Assembly: GCF_013409045.1 (NCBI RefSeq) | Contig: NZ_JACCBT010000001.1 | Coordinates: 372,001-436,000 of the forward strand | Length of the DNA: 64,000 nucleotides | DNA from: Actinomadura citrea | GTDB taxonomy: Bacteria > Actinomycetota > Actinomycetes > Streptosporangiales > Streptosporangiaceae | Reading direction: 5' to 3' | Shown: positions 15,256 through 23,305 of the stretch, one piece after another | How positions within the stretch are numbered: the first letter of the stretch is position 1 | Layout: every line of letters starts with the position of its first letter | Made by a program: the position numbers and the translations under genes | Notes under the pieces: model-generated | Database searches by the model: none | Seen by the model: only the letters and a program-made list of their open reading frames with translations | What the model was told of the DNA's origin: nothing

Positions 15256-15420
15256 TCAGTGCGTGCCGGCGGCGGACTGGACGGCGGTGCGCAGGGCCGC
15301 ACGGGTCAGTCAGCAGGAGGACGAGACCGTCCGGGTTCTTGCTGTCCCGCACCGCCACCGCATCGGCCACGTCCGCCAGCTCGACGCAGTTGCGGCCGTT
15401 TCGCCACTTCGACTTGCCTT
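15256..15420 (-). pseudogene. DUF397 gene broken by a 4-bp tandem duplication
   Basis: Minus-strand frame reads GKSKWRNGRNCVELADVADA and VAVRDSKNPDGLVLLL, the DUF397 core. At 15306-15313 a duplicated CTGA shifts the frame; removing four bases restores TRAALRTAVQSAAGTH and a stop at 15256, matching the intact copy at 17336-17530. The 5' end is also missing. No Scr1 partner is left beside it. Confidence 0.7.
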
Positions 15421-15466
15421 GTGCCAGGTGGCATTGCAGCCTCTTGAGCGAGGAGATCAGAGTGGA

Positions 15467-16588
15467 TTACACCGGAAGCTGAGCGAACAGAGCTCGGGAA
15501 AGGTCCCTGCCCACTTCGTCAGCTCCAGCCTCCAAAGCCGCCAGGCTGACGGACTCGTCCGGTTCAGTACGATAAACTCCAACCGAGCTGCCAAAGCCCA
15601 ACGGTTGAGCACGGGTACGCGAGCGATGCGGATCAAAGGTGTCGACGCTGAGGGACATCTTCGACGGCACACCGACTGCGACGACCACACGCCCCTGCTG
15701 GAAGATGCCCAACGCCCCCGTCAGGCGCAGCATCTCCGCGATCTGCCTTGGCAGCGCCTCGGCGTCCAGAATCGAGCCCAGCCCGTCCACCGGGAGCGTT
15801 GCCCGAGTTGAGATCTGGCCCGTCTTATGAAGCAGAACTTCCCTGATCTCCCAGCTCTGGGGTTTGTCCCATGCGCTACGCCGACCGCTCCCGATTCTGA
15901 CTACCGCACAATCTTGGGATTTGGAAAGATCGAGGGATCGTCCACTCTCGAAGTACTCGGTGCTGCGGACCCGCTTCACCAGCGAATCAGAAAATTGACT
16001 CATTTCGCGAGCCGAATATCCGGGGCTGTCCATTGGTAGGACGTGCAGTTCGAGTAGGAATTCTTGGCTGTTATTGAATGGATGTATTCGATTATCTTCC
16101 GCGATCCAGGTGAGGGCTGGCTGCTGAGTCAACCTCTTGTAATCCAGGGGAGATGGTTTTGATTCCAGCTCACGCAAGGCCTGGGCAACTTTTGTCTGGA
16201 GTTCCGCGCTGTCGGAGAAGGAGTCCCGAAATACACCCGTCGCATACGCCTCCACGATACGGCTGAAGTCCTGCTGCTCGGGGGCGAATCTCACCCCGAC
16301 TTTGCGATAGACCAGGCGCGGCTTCCCCAACTGTTGTGCACGCACCCATTCGTCATGTGTAGCCGACTGTCCAGTTTCCGGGAACACATGACCGTAGATG
16401 GGTCCCAGAAGAAGTAGATAGACATCTGCGGACTCTAGAGCGGCCAGACACGCCTCCCTGCTCGGCGTGCTCTGGGCCGAGAAGTCTTCGAACATAACTG
16501 GTGTATGGCCCAACGCCGTGATCAGGCCGCGGAGGGAGTCACGCTCTACCTCCAAGCCCTTCCGGACGCTGCTTATGAAGACTTTCAC
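15467..16588 (-). CDS. DUF4062-domain protein
   Basis: A 373-residue protein. The N-terminal 130 residues are a typical DUF4062 domain: VKVFISSVRKGLEVERDSLR, then a central helix, ESADVYLLLLGPIYGH and SATHDEWVRAQQLGKPRLVY. DUF4062 is a TIR-related fold commonly fused to NTPases in signalling and defence proteins. Here it is followed by a beta-rich region of unknown type instead of an NTPase. The GTG at 16588 is chosen because the domain starts there. It is divergent from a small membrane protein gene with a 90-bp gap. Confidence 0.8.
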   Translation of the reverse strand: MKVFISSVRKGLEVERDSLRGLITALGHTPVMFEDFSAQSTPSREACLAALESADVYLLLLGPIYGHVFPETGQSATHDEWVRAQQLGKPRLVYRKVGVRFAPEQQDFSRIVEAYATGVFRDSFSDSAELQTKVAQALRELESKPSPLDYKRLTQQPALTWIAEDNRIHPFNNSQEFLLELHVLPMDSPGYSAREMSQFSDSLVKRVRSTEYFESGRSLDLSKSQDCAVVRIGSGRRSAWDKPQSWEIREVLLHKTGQISTRATLPVDGLGSILDAEALPRQIAEMLRLTGALGIFQQGRVVVAVGVPSKMSLSVDTFDPHRSRTRAQPLGFGSSVGVYRTEPDESVSLAALEAGADEVGRDLSRALFAQLPV

Positions 16589-16678
16589 GCTACTGTGTCT
16601 CCGCTGGACGAGGTTCGCCTGTGGATTAGGACGGCCCTTGCAGCACATGGTATCCAAATGCAGGCGAGGTGGAGTCGG

Positions 16679-17131
16679 ATGGCCGAGGTTTCAGAGGAAG
16701 CGATACGCGCTTACTGGAAGGAGCATCGGGAGCAGTTGCGCCAGTGTGAGACTCAGCGTTCGACGCTGACCAACCTCCTGATCGTCATCACAGCGGCCCT
16801 GAGCGCTCTGATCGTTCAGCAGCGCTTCTCGCTGTACGTCCTACCCTTGTGCGTCTTCATCTCAATGGCTGGCCTGTATGGCGCTGTGACTGTCTCAAAG
16901 TACTACGAGAGGGCCTCCTACCACCTGTCTCAGGCACGCGCTTTGACCAGAGAACTCACAGAGCGCGGTGTATTGGGCACTGATGAAAAGCTGGTGCAAG
17001 CCCGGGCGGATCACTACCTTGCCTTCCCCCGGATGCATCGCATCCGCCTTCATCGGCTGTGGGTAGTCCTCCACCTTGCCATCGGGCTCTACGGTCTGTC
17101 GCTGTTACTGGTAAGTGTGGCTATGGCCTGA
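16679..17131 (+). CDS. small membrane protein with three predicted helices, paired with DUF4062
   Basis: A 150-residue protein with a charged N-terminal helix (EEAIRAYWKEHREQLRQCE), membrane segments LTNLLIVITAALSALIV, LPLCVFISMAGLYGAVTV and LWVVLHLAIGLYGLSLLLVS, and a cytoplasmic loop of about 60 residues between helices 2 and 3. The layout resembles SLATT-type effectors, small two- or three-helix proteins tied to nucleotide-signalling defence, but I cannot confirm that family. ATG 16679 follows GGTGGAG. Shared promoter region with the DUF4062 gene. Confidence 0.68.
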   Translation: MAEVSEEAIRAYWKEHREQLRQCETQRSTLTNLLIVITAALSALIVQQRFSLYVLPLCVFISMAGLYGAVTVSKYYERASYHLSQARALTRELTERGVLGTDEKLVQARADHYLAFPRMHRIRLHRLWVVLHLAIGLYGLSLLLVSVAMA

Positions 17132-17335
17132 CTGCGAGCGAAGCGAGGATCCTGCGACGGCGGGGCTGACTCCGAGTTGTCTCGGGCGACGTGCCGCCCG
17201 GCCGGGATTTGCCCCTGGGGTAGATGGACTGGCGCAGGGCATGCCCGTGGGGGTGGGGTGCGGCGGGTCGTCCAGATCGGGGGACGGGACGACTCGCCGC
17301 TGTTCGGCAGGTCCGGGGCGGTGGGTGCTAGGTGG

Positions 17336-17530
17336 TCAGTGCGTGTCGGCGGTCGATTGGACGGCCGTGCGCAGGGCTAGACGGGTCAGCAGGAGGACGG
17401 GACCGTGGGGGTCCTTACTGTCCCGCACCGCCACCACCGACGCAGCAACTGTTTCAGCCAGCTCGACGCAGTTGCCACCGTTGGAGCCGCTGTAACTGCT
17501 CCTGCGCCACTTGGCGTCTGTCAGGTCCAT
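17336..17530 (-). CDS. DUF397 protein
   Basis: A 64-residue protein with the full DUF397 pattern: MDLTDAKWRRSSYSGSNGG, NCVELAETVAASVVAVRDSK and DPHGPVLLL. Its ATG overlaps the last codons of the Scr1-type regulator by 10 bp, the standard arrangement in actinomycetes. Members such as the BldB-like and WhiJ-associated proteins act with their neighbouring regulator in development and antibiotic production, probably by direct binding. Confidence 0.9.
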   Translation of the reverse strand: MDLTDAKWRRSSYSGSNGGNCVELAETVAASVVAVRDSKDPHGPVLLLTRLALRTAVQSTADTH

Positions 17531-18330
17531 TTTTCTTGGATGACCTTTCGGATTAGTTCGCTGGACATTTCTTGAGTGAGTGCCCGGGAACGGAGGTCAA
17601 TTAGAGTACGCGCCAAGATGGAGAGTTCCGCGGGGTTGTCCGTCGTGATGCCACGGACGGCAGTCTCGATGTACGCGACCTCGCTGCGATCCTCCATCGT
17701 CGCGACCACGAAGGCCCCCATGTTGCCGTCATGCTCGCCACTTCCCAAGACTACTTGAACCGTGACATTCGGCAACGAGCTGATGGCAATCAGGTGCTCC
17801 AACTGTTCCCTCATCGTCTCGGGAGTACCTACGAGTCGGGTGAGCACCTGCTCATCGATGAGCAGCAGTAGAGCGGGGGGAGCCTTGCTGTCGTCCCTGG
17901 TGAGGATGGCCTGGCGCTCGATTCGAACGTCGGAGGCCTCCTTGTTGCCGCGCAAGATCGCCAGTGCGTAGGCCGGAGTCTGGGCGAGACCAGGAATCAC
18001 CGAGTGCTCGTAGCAAAGGAGGATCGCCGCATCTGCTTCGATCTGGGGCCAGTCGAACCAGATTGGGACCGGGTGGCCGTCCTTGTTCAGGTCTTCCCAC
18101 AGGTTAATGAGCGAGCCGCTGGCCTCCAGATGGTCGTCGACAATCTCGACGAAGGAGCGGGTTGCTCGCCTCTTCCCGTTCTCGATCCGGCTGATTTGGG
18201 CACCGCTCATCGTTGTCAGTTGCGCGATGGTCTCCTGCTTGACCCCCTTGGCGTCCCGCATCCGGCGCATCTGACGGCCGAAGGCGACGAGGGCGGGTGA
18301 TTCGCGAGGACGCTGACGCCGTGGGGGCAT
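17521..18330 (-). CDS. Scr1/WhiJ-type XRE regulator with DUF5753 domain
   Basis: A 269-residue protein. The helix-turn-helix is at about residues 12-70 (KGVKQETIAQLTTMSGAQIS, RIENGKRRATRSFVEIVDDH). DUF5753 fills the rest (WFDWPQIEADAAILLCYEHS, VIPGLAQTPAYALAIL, ALLLLIDEQVLTRLVG, LPNVTVQVVLGSGEH). The ATG at 18330 follows GAGAGG. It heads an operon with DUF397 and is divergent from the ATPase gene at 18467, making the complete three-gene cassette known from Streptomyces developmental loci. Intact, unlike the two other traces in this window. Confidence 0.9.
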   Translation of the reverse strand: MPPRRQRPRESPALVAFGRQMRRMRDAKGVKQETIAQLTTMSGAQISRIENGKRRATRSFVEIVDDHLEASGSLINLWEDLNKDGHPVPIWFDWPQIEADAAILLCYEHSVIPGLAQTPAYALAILRGNKEASDVRIERQAILTRDDSKAPPALLLLIDEQVLTRLVGTPETMREQLEHLIAISSLPNVTVQVVLGSGEHDGNMGAFVVATMEDRSEVAYIETAVRGITTDNPAELSILARTLIDLRSRALTQEMSSELIRKVIQEKWT

Positions 18331-18466
18331 GGCTCTTACCTCTCGACGGAAGATACCAACGACCATCAGGTACTTCCCAAGAACTACCGGGTCTTCGTGG
18401 TAGGCACATCGTAGACCTGAAAGTGGCTCAATGTGTGCTGTACGCCACACAAGGTGAGGAGAGGTC

Positions 18467-18865
18467 ATGGGGCAGGCGGCGACGGAGAACGAGATGGTGG
18501 TGAAGCAGGACCTTGCGGTCGTCGCGGAGGTGCGGCGGTTCGTGCGGCTGGTCATCGGGGAGTGGGGCATGGACGACTTCGTCCCGTGCCTGGTGGCGAG
18601 CGAGCTGGTCACCAACGCCCTCCAGCACGCTCCATCCGCAACGGACAGTGACGTGATCTTGCGGTTGAGCCGCACCGAGGACGACGCCCTGTGGATGGAG
18701 GTCCAAGACACCGCCTGCGGCCTCCCGCGAATGCTGGCCGCTGACGCGACCAGCGAGACGGGCCGCGGCCTGTTCATCGTCGACCAGTACGCCCGCTGCT
18801 GGGGCATCCGAGCCCTGGCCGACAAGGTCGGCAAGATCGTCTTCGCGGTCATCGACCACTCATAA
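18467..18865 (+). CDS. HATPase_c-type ATP-binding protein (RsbW-like)
   Basis: A 132-residue GHKL-fold protein. The N box is PCLVASELVTNALQHAP (about residues 46-62), the G1 box is MEVQDTACGLPRM (about 83-95) and the G2 region is SETGRGLFIVDQYA (about 103-116). These proteins resemble anti-sigma kinases and accompany Scr1/DUF397 pairs in actinomycetes; their exact role there is unsettled. It starts 136 bp from the divergent regulator. Confidence 0.87.
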   Translation: MGQAATENEMVVKQDLAVVAEVRRFVRLVIGEWGMDDFVPCLVASELVTNALQHAPSATDSDVILRLSRTEDDALWMEVQDTACGLPRMLAADATSETGRGLFIVDQYARCWGIRALADKVGKIVFAVIDHS

Positions 18866-18908
18866 CATCCGCGGCGCGGCGCGGTTGGTGTGGATCTCGG
18901 TTGCTTGG

Positions 18909-21900
18909 TCAGCCGTCGGCGGCGGGGGACCACTCGTCGGCGAAGGTTTCGAGTTGTTCGATGACCTTCTGGATGGCGTCGGGCTGCTCCTCGGGCGGGT
19001 AGCCGTGCCGCGCCAGGAGGCGCTTGATGATGGAGCGGAGCTTGGCTTGGACGTCGTCGCGGGCGGTCCAGTCGGTGGACAGGTTGCGGCGGACGGCCTT
19101 GACGAGGTCACGCGCGATGGCGGCGAGCTGGTCGTCGCCCATCAGGGTGCGGACCGTGTCCTTCGCGGCGACCGCGTCGTAGAAGGCAAGCTCGTCGTTG
19201 CTGAGCGCCGGGTTGAACTGCTGGCCCCGGTTGGCGTCGGCGGCGACCTCCTTGGCCATCGCGACGAGTTCGGCGATGATTTCGGCGGCGGTGAGGTTCT
19301 GGTTGGTGTACTTGCGCATCAGGTCCAGCAGGCGGTCGGAGAAGCTCTGCCGGCGCACGATGTTGTGCTTGGTGACCTTGCGCATCTCCTGCTGGACGAG
19401 CCGGCGCAGTGCCTCGATCGCGATGGCGGGGTGCTTGGCGGCCTGCATCTTCTTGATGTAGTTCTCGTCCAGGTGGGACAGGTCCGGCCGGTCCAGGCCG
19501 GCTTCCTTGAACAGGTCGATGACGTCTCCGGCCTCGATCGCGCTCGCGGTGAGCTGCTTCAGGTACAGCTCGACCTCAGCGGGGACGGGACGGCCTTCGG
19601 CCTGGCGGCGGGCGGCGTCGAGCTTGACGACTACCACGCGCACGTCCCGGAAGAACGCGGTGTCGTCGCGGACGTCGTTCAGGTCGCCGCTGGTCGCGCA
19701 CAGGGCGTAGAGGCGCGCGAGGCGCGCGGCGCAGCGCAGGAACTTCTCCTTGAGAGTCTCCTTGTCGGGATCGGACGCGTCGGGCTGGTTGAGCGGGTGC
19801 TGCGGGTTCCAGATGTGGTCGGCGGTTCCCGTGACGGCGTCGCGGTAGGCGGTGGGCGTCCCGGCTTGCAGGATCTGGCGCCAGGGATGGTCTCTGAGCA
19901 GTTCAGCGATGCCGTCGAGAAGGTCGCGGACCTTGGTGATCGCCTCGTCGAGATCGCGGCCCATCGGCTTGGTGTGCTGGTCGTCGGTGGTGTACTCGGC
20001 CAGCGCTGCGATCAGGTTCTCATGGAGCGGTGCGTAGCCGACCATGAGACCGTCCTGCTTGTTGCGGAACGTGCGGTTCACGCGCGCCAGGGTCTGCATG
20101 AGTTGCGCGCCGCGCATCGAGCGGTCCAGGTAGAGCGTGTGCAGCGGGGGCGCGTCGAAGCCAGTGATCAGCATGTCCATGACGATGATCAGCTCAATCT
20201 CGTCGCCGGCGTCCTTCATACGCCGTTGAACGGTCTTCTGCTCGCGGGGGCGCAGCCGGTGCCTGCGGAGCTTGTCGGGGTCGCTGGTGGACGAGCTGTA
20301 GACGACCTTGATCTTGCCGGTGTTGACGTCATTAGAGTGCCAGTCCGGCTTTATGGCGATAATTTGCTCGTACAGATCGGCGCAGATCTCCCGCGTGCTG
20401 CACACGATCATTGCCTTGCCCGGTGCATCGATGAACGGCCGCATCGCCTCCGATCGCGTCTCCCAGTGCTCGACGATGTTGGCGGCAAGCTTCTCCAGCC
20501 GGGCGGGCGCACCGTAGACGGCGTTTAGCGTGGCAGTGGCGTGCTCGACTCGTTTGCGTTCGGTATCGTCCAAGCCCTCGGTCGCCTTGTCGGCCTCTTC
20601 GTCCAGTTTCTCGGGGTCCATGCCCTCGGGCAGTTCGAGCTGGATCAGGCGGTTCTCGTAGTAGACGGGCACCGTCGCGCCGTCCTTGACGGCCCGGGTG
20701 AGGTCGTAGATGTCGATGTAGCCGCCGAACACGTCCTGGGTGTTGCGGTCGATCTCGGACACCGGCGTGCCGGTGAAGGCGATCATCGTCGCGTAGGGAA
20801 GCGCATCCCGCAGGTGCCGGGCGTAGCCGTCGAGGCTGTCGTAGTGGCTGCGGTGGGCCTCGTCGACAATTACGATGATGTTGCGACGGTCCGAGAGGAG
20901 CGGGTGCGCCCGCCCGGCGTTCTTCTCCTCGGTCGTCTTGCTGAACTTCTGCAGAGTCGTGAAGTAGATGCCGCCGGTACGCCGGTTGGACAATTCGGTG
21001 CGCAGAGCGTGACGGCTGTCGACACGGACGGGCTTCTCTGGCAGCAGTTCGCTGGCGTTGAAGCCTTCGAAGAGCTGGTCATCTAGGTCGTTGCGGTCGG
21101 TGATCACGACGATGGTGGGGTTGCCGAGCGCCGGATGCTTGAGCACCTGGTTGGAGTACAGCTCCATCTCGAACGACTTGCCGGACCCCTGGGTGTGCCA
21201 GACCACACCGGCCTTGCCGTTGCTGCGCACCGCCTCGATCGTCTTGTCGACCGCCTTGGACACCGCGAAGTACTGATGCGGCTTGGCGATCCGCTTCTGC
21301 ACACCCTCGTCCGACTGGGCGAACGCGACGTAGCCGGTTAGAAGCGCCACGAACTGACGCTGGTTGAACAGCCCGTGCAGCGTGAGGTTCAGCTCGCTGT
21401 TCTCCCACGCGGCCGCGGGCTGCTCCTTCGGCTTGCCGTGCTCGTCAACGTTCCAAGGAGCGAAGTGGTTGTAGGGAGTGAACGCGGTGCCGTACTTGGT
21501 GGTCACGCCGTCCGAAACCAGGCACACCACGTTGCAGCGGAACGCGTCCCAGATATCCTTGACGTAGGCCATGAGCTGCGCGTGGGCAGCCTCGGGCGTG
21601 GCACGCTCGTCGCTCATCTTCTTCAGCTCGAAGACCGAGACCGGAAGCCCGTTCATGTAGAGGACGACGTCGAAACGGCGCCGCTCCTCGCCCTTGACGA
21701 CCATCACCTGGTTGGCCGCCACGAAGTCGTTGCGGTACGGGTCGTTCCGATCGATCAGGTGGACGGTCGGATGTTGTTCCGCGCCGTACTCGTCGACGTA
21801 GCTGATGCCGCGGATGCCGTCGGTCAGGTACCCGTGAATCCGGTGGTTCTCCGCCTTCGCGTCCTGCGACTGCGGCGACAGCACCAGGGCGACGGTCTCG

Positions 21901-22097
21901 TCCACAGACGAGGCGGGCAGGCCCGGGTTGATCCGGACGATCGCGTCCCGCAGTCGGCTCGGAATGATCAGATCGTCCCAGGACTCCCGCTCACCCGAGC
22001 CCACGGCGATCTGCTTGCCGTCCTTGTACTCCCAGCCGAGCTCGCCGAGCGTGCCCAGCACGTCATGCTCGAAGTCGGCCTCGCTGTAGCCGCTCAT
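18909..22097 (-). CDS. hsdR: type I restriction enzyme, R subunit (HsdR)
   Basis: A 1062-residue motor and nuclease subunit. The PD-(D/E)xK nuclease is at about 145-175 (FDVVLYMNGLPVSVFELKK), Walker A at about 300-315 (GVVWHTQGSGKSFEM), DEAH at about 410 (IIVIVDEAHRSHYDSL), motif III AFTGTPVSEIDRN, and a helicase C lobe with ELIIVMDMLITGFDAPPLHT and ARVNRTF. All needed motifs are intact, so cleavage should be possible. Its ATG overlaps the HsdS stop by 4 bp. It is the last gene of the four-gene restriction operon. Confidence 0.95.
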   Translation of the reverse strand: MSGYSEADFEHDVLGTLGELGWEYKDGKQIAVGSGERESWDDLIIPSRLRDAIVRINPGLPASSVDETVALVLSPQSQDAKAENHRIHGYLTDGIRGISYVDEYGAEQHPTVHLIDRNDPYRNDFVAANQVMVVKGEERRRFDVVLYMNGLPVSVFELKKMSDERATPEAAHAQLMAYVKDIWDAFRCNVVCLVSDGVTTKYGTAFTPYNHFAPWNVDEHGKPKEQPAAAWENSELNLTLHGLFNQRQFVALLTGYVAFAQSDEGVQKRIAKPHQYFAVSKAVDKTIEAVRSNGKAGVVWHTQGSGKSFEMELYSNQVLKHPALGNPTIVVITDRNDLDDQLFEGFNASELLPEKPVRVDSRHALRTELSNRRTGGIYFTTLQKFSKTTEEKNAGRAHPLLSDRRNIIVIVDEAHRSHYDSLDGYARHLRDALPYATMIAFTGTPVSEIDRNTQDVFGGYIDIYDLTRAVKDGATVPVYYENRLIQLELPEGMDPEKLDEEADKATEGLDDTERKRVEHATATLNAVYGAPARLEKLAANIVEHWETRSEAMRPFIDAPGKAMIVCSTREICADLYEQIIAIKPDWHSNDVNTGKIKVVYSSSTSDPDKLRRHRLRPREQKTVQRRMKDAGDEIELIIVMDMLITGFDAPPLHTLYLDRSMRGAQLMQTLARVNRTFRNKQDGLMVGYAPLHENLIAALAEYTTDDQHTKPMGRDLDEAITKVRDLLDGIAELLRDHPWRQILQAGTPTAYRDAVTGTADHIWNPQHPLNQPDASDPDKETLKEKFLRCAARLARLYALCATSGDLNDVRDDTAFFRDVRVVVVKLDAARRQAEGRPVPAEVELYLKQLTASAIEAGDVIDLFKEAGLDRPDLSHLDENYIKKMQAAKHPAIAIEALRRLVQQEMRKVTKHNIVRRQSFSDRLLDLMRKYTNQNLTAAEIIAELVAMAKEVAADANRGQQFNPALSNDELAFYDAVAAKDTVRTLMGDDQLAAIARDLVKAVRRNLSTDWTARDDVQAKLRSIIKRLLARHGYPPEEQPDAIQKVIEQLETFADEWSPAADG

Positions 22098-23305
22098 ACG
22101 GGATCCTCCACGACCTTCTCCGCGTCGCTGGTCCCGACCTGCCCTGACATGAGCTTCGGCAGCAGCGTGTCCCGCAAACGACCTAGCCTCATTGACTCTT
22201 GACGACGAATCTCGCCGAGGCGGGTCAACTGTGCCAGACGCTCCTCCAGCGGACCTATTCGTTCCTTGCTGGGGATAGCAAGCTGAATGGCCCCGAGTAG
22301 TTCGCTATCGAGCCGCCCAGTGCCATGCCCGGCTTCGTCTACGAGTTTTAGGACGTTGGTTTGATTGTTCCACAGGCTGTAAGCGAACACGTGTGGCGTG
22401 ATGTGTCCACGCGGAATGAAGGCCTTGCAGTCCTGTCCAAAAGCGACTTCGCGCGTGGTTATTCCCATGCGGAATTCCGTTTTAAGACTCATGCCACGGA
22501 CAATGCAGATCGTGGTTCCAGGTGGAACCACCTTCGTTCCAGAAGATGCACCGATTGCTGTCAGTCTGCGCTCGGAATCTCCAATGAGGAAGCTCTTGAG
22601 GCTGGACGCAGATATCCAGGGCAAATCCCCTGACCAGTATGAAGCTTCGCTCGTCTTAGGAGTCCCTCCAGACAGCCAGAAAGCGGCCTCTTTTAGGCTG
22701 ATATTTGTCGTTTCATTCGTTCTGGTTTCGTGCTGGAGGAGGCTGCTCGCCAGTTCTATGCAAGTGAGGATCGTGCGGTCGTTGACGGCAATCTTGCTGT
22801 CGAGCGCCTCGAGTAGGCCTATGAGCGTGAGTCGATCAGTCGTAGGAGCTGGGATAGAAAAGGCGAGAAAGTCATCGCGCGCCAATGATAGATTAGTTGT
22901 TCCCATTGCATGGGAGCGGCAGTATTCTCTGTATTGGGGGGTACGTAGCAGCCAATAGATGTACTTCGCATCGAGATCGCTTTTAATGCTTAGCTTTACG
23001 GTGTCTTGTGTAAGGCGACCTCGTTTTATATAGGGCGGCACTTTTGCGATAGAGCCGAGCAGATCTCCAGACTGGGTTACATCCTTGAGGGAGACAAATA
23101 GATCACCCGGTTGGAGAGTAATCTTCGGGGGAGAATCTCCGCCGTATGTGCGTAGGGAGTCTGCTCGAAACCCACCGTCCTTGGAGATGGACGAAAGGCC
23201 TAGGAGAGTGGCGCCGGGCTCCCCCAGAAGAGAGCTCTTGTAAGTTATTCCTCGTTGAAGGGTTACATGTTCTCCCAATGGGGAGAAATTTGAAGAAGAA
23301 TTCAT
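22094..23305 (-). CDS. hsdS: type I restriction enzyme, specificity subunit (HsdS)
   Basis: A 403-residue specificity protein with two target-recognition domains, each followed by a long conserved helix (IGLLEALDSKIAVNDRTILT near 180; GPLEERLAQLTRLGEIRRQE near 355). The first domain has GDLFVSLKDVTQSGDLLGSI and DAKYIYWLLRTPQYREYCRS; the second begins ALWLSGGTPKTS-like (FWLSGGTPKTSEASYWSGDL) and has ISKSEL-type ends. Base composition is clearly lower in GC than its neighbours, which is common for swapped specificity genes. It overlaps both hsdM and hsdR by 4 bp. Confidence 0.93.
   Translation of the reverse strand: MNSSSNFSPLGEHVTLQRGITYKSSLLGEPGATLLGLSSISKDGGFRADSLRTYGGDSPPKITLQPGDLFVSLKDVTQSGDLLGSIAKVPPYIKRGRLTQDTVKLSIKSDLDAKYIYWLLRTPQYREYCRSHAMGTTNLSLARDDFLAFSIPAPTTDRLTLIGLLEALDSKIAVNDRTILTCIELASSLLQHETRTNETTNISLKEAAFWLSGGTPKTSEASYWSGDLPWISASSLKSFLIGDSERRLTAIGASSGTKVVPPGTTICIVRGMSLKTEFRMGITTREVAFGQDCKAFIPRGHITPHVFAYSLWNNQTNVLKLVDEAGHGTGRLDSELLGAIQLAIPSKERIGPLEERLAQLTRLGEIRRQESMRLGRLRDTLLPKLMSGQVGTSDAEKVVEDPV

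Noticed and set aside
18885..20528. 547-codon plus-strand frame opposite hsdR
   Set aside because: Antisense shadow; hsdR carries all helicase and nuclease motifs on the other strand.
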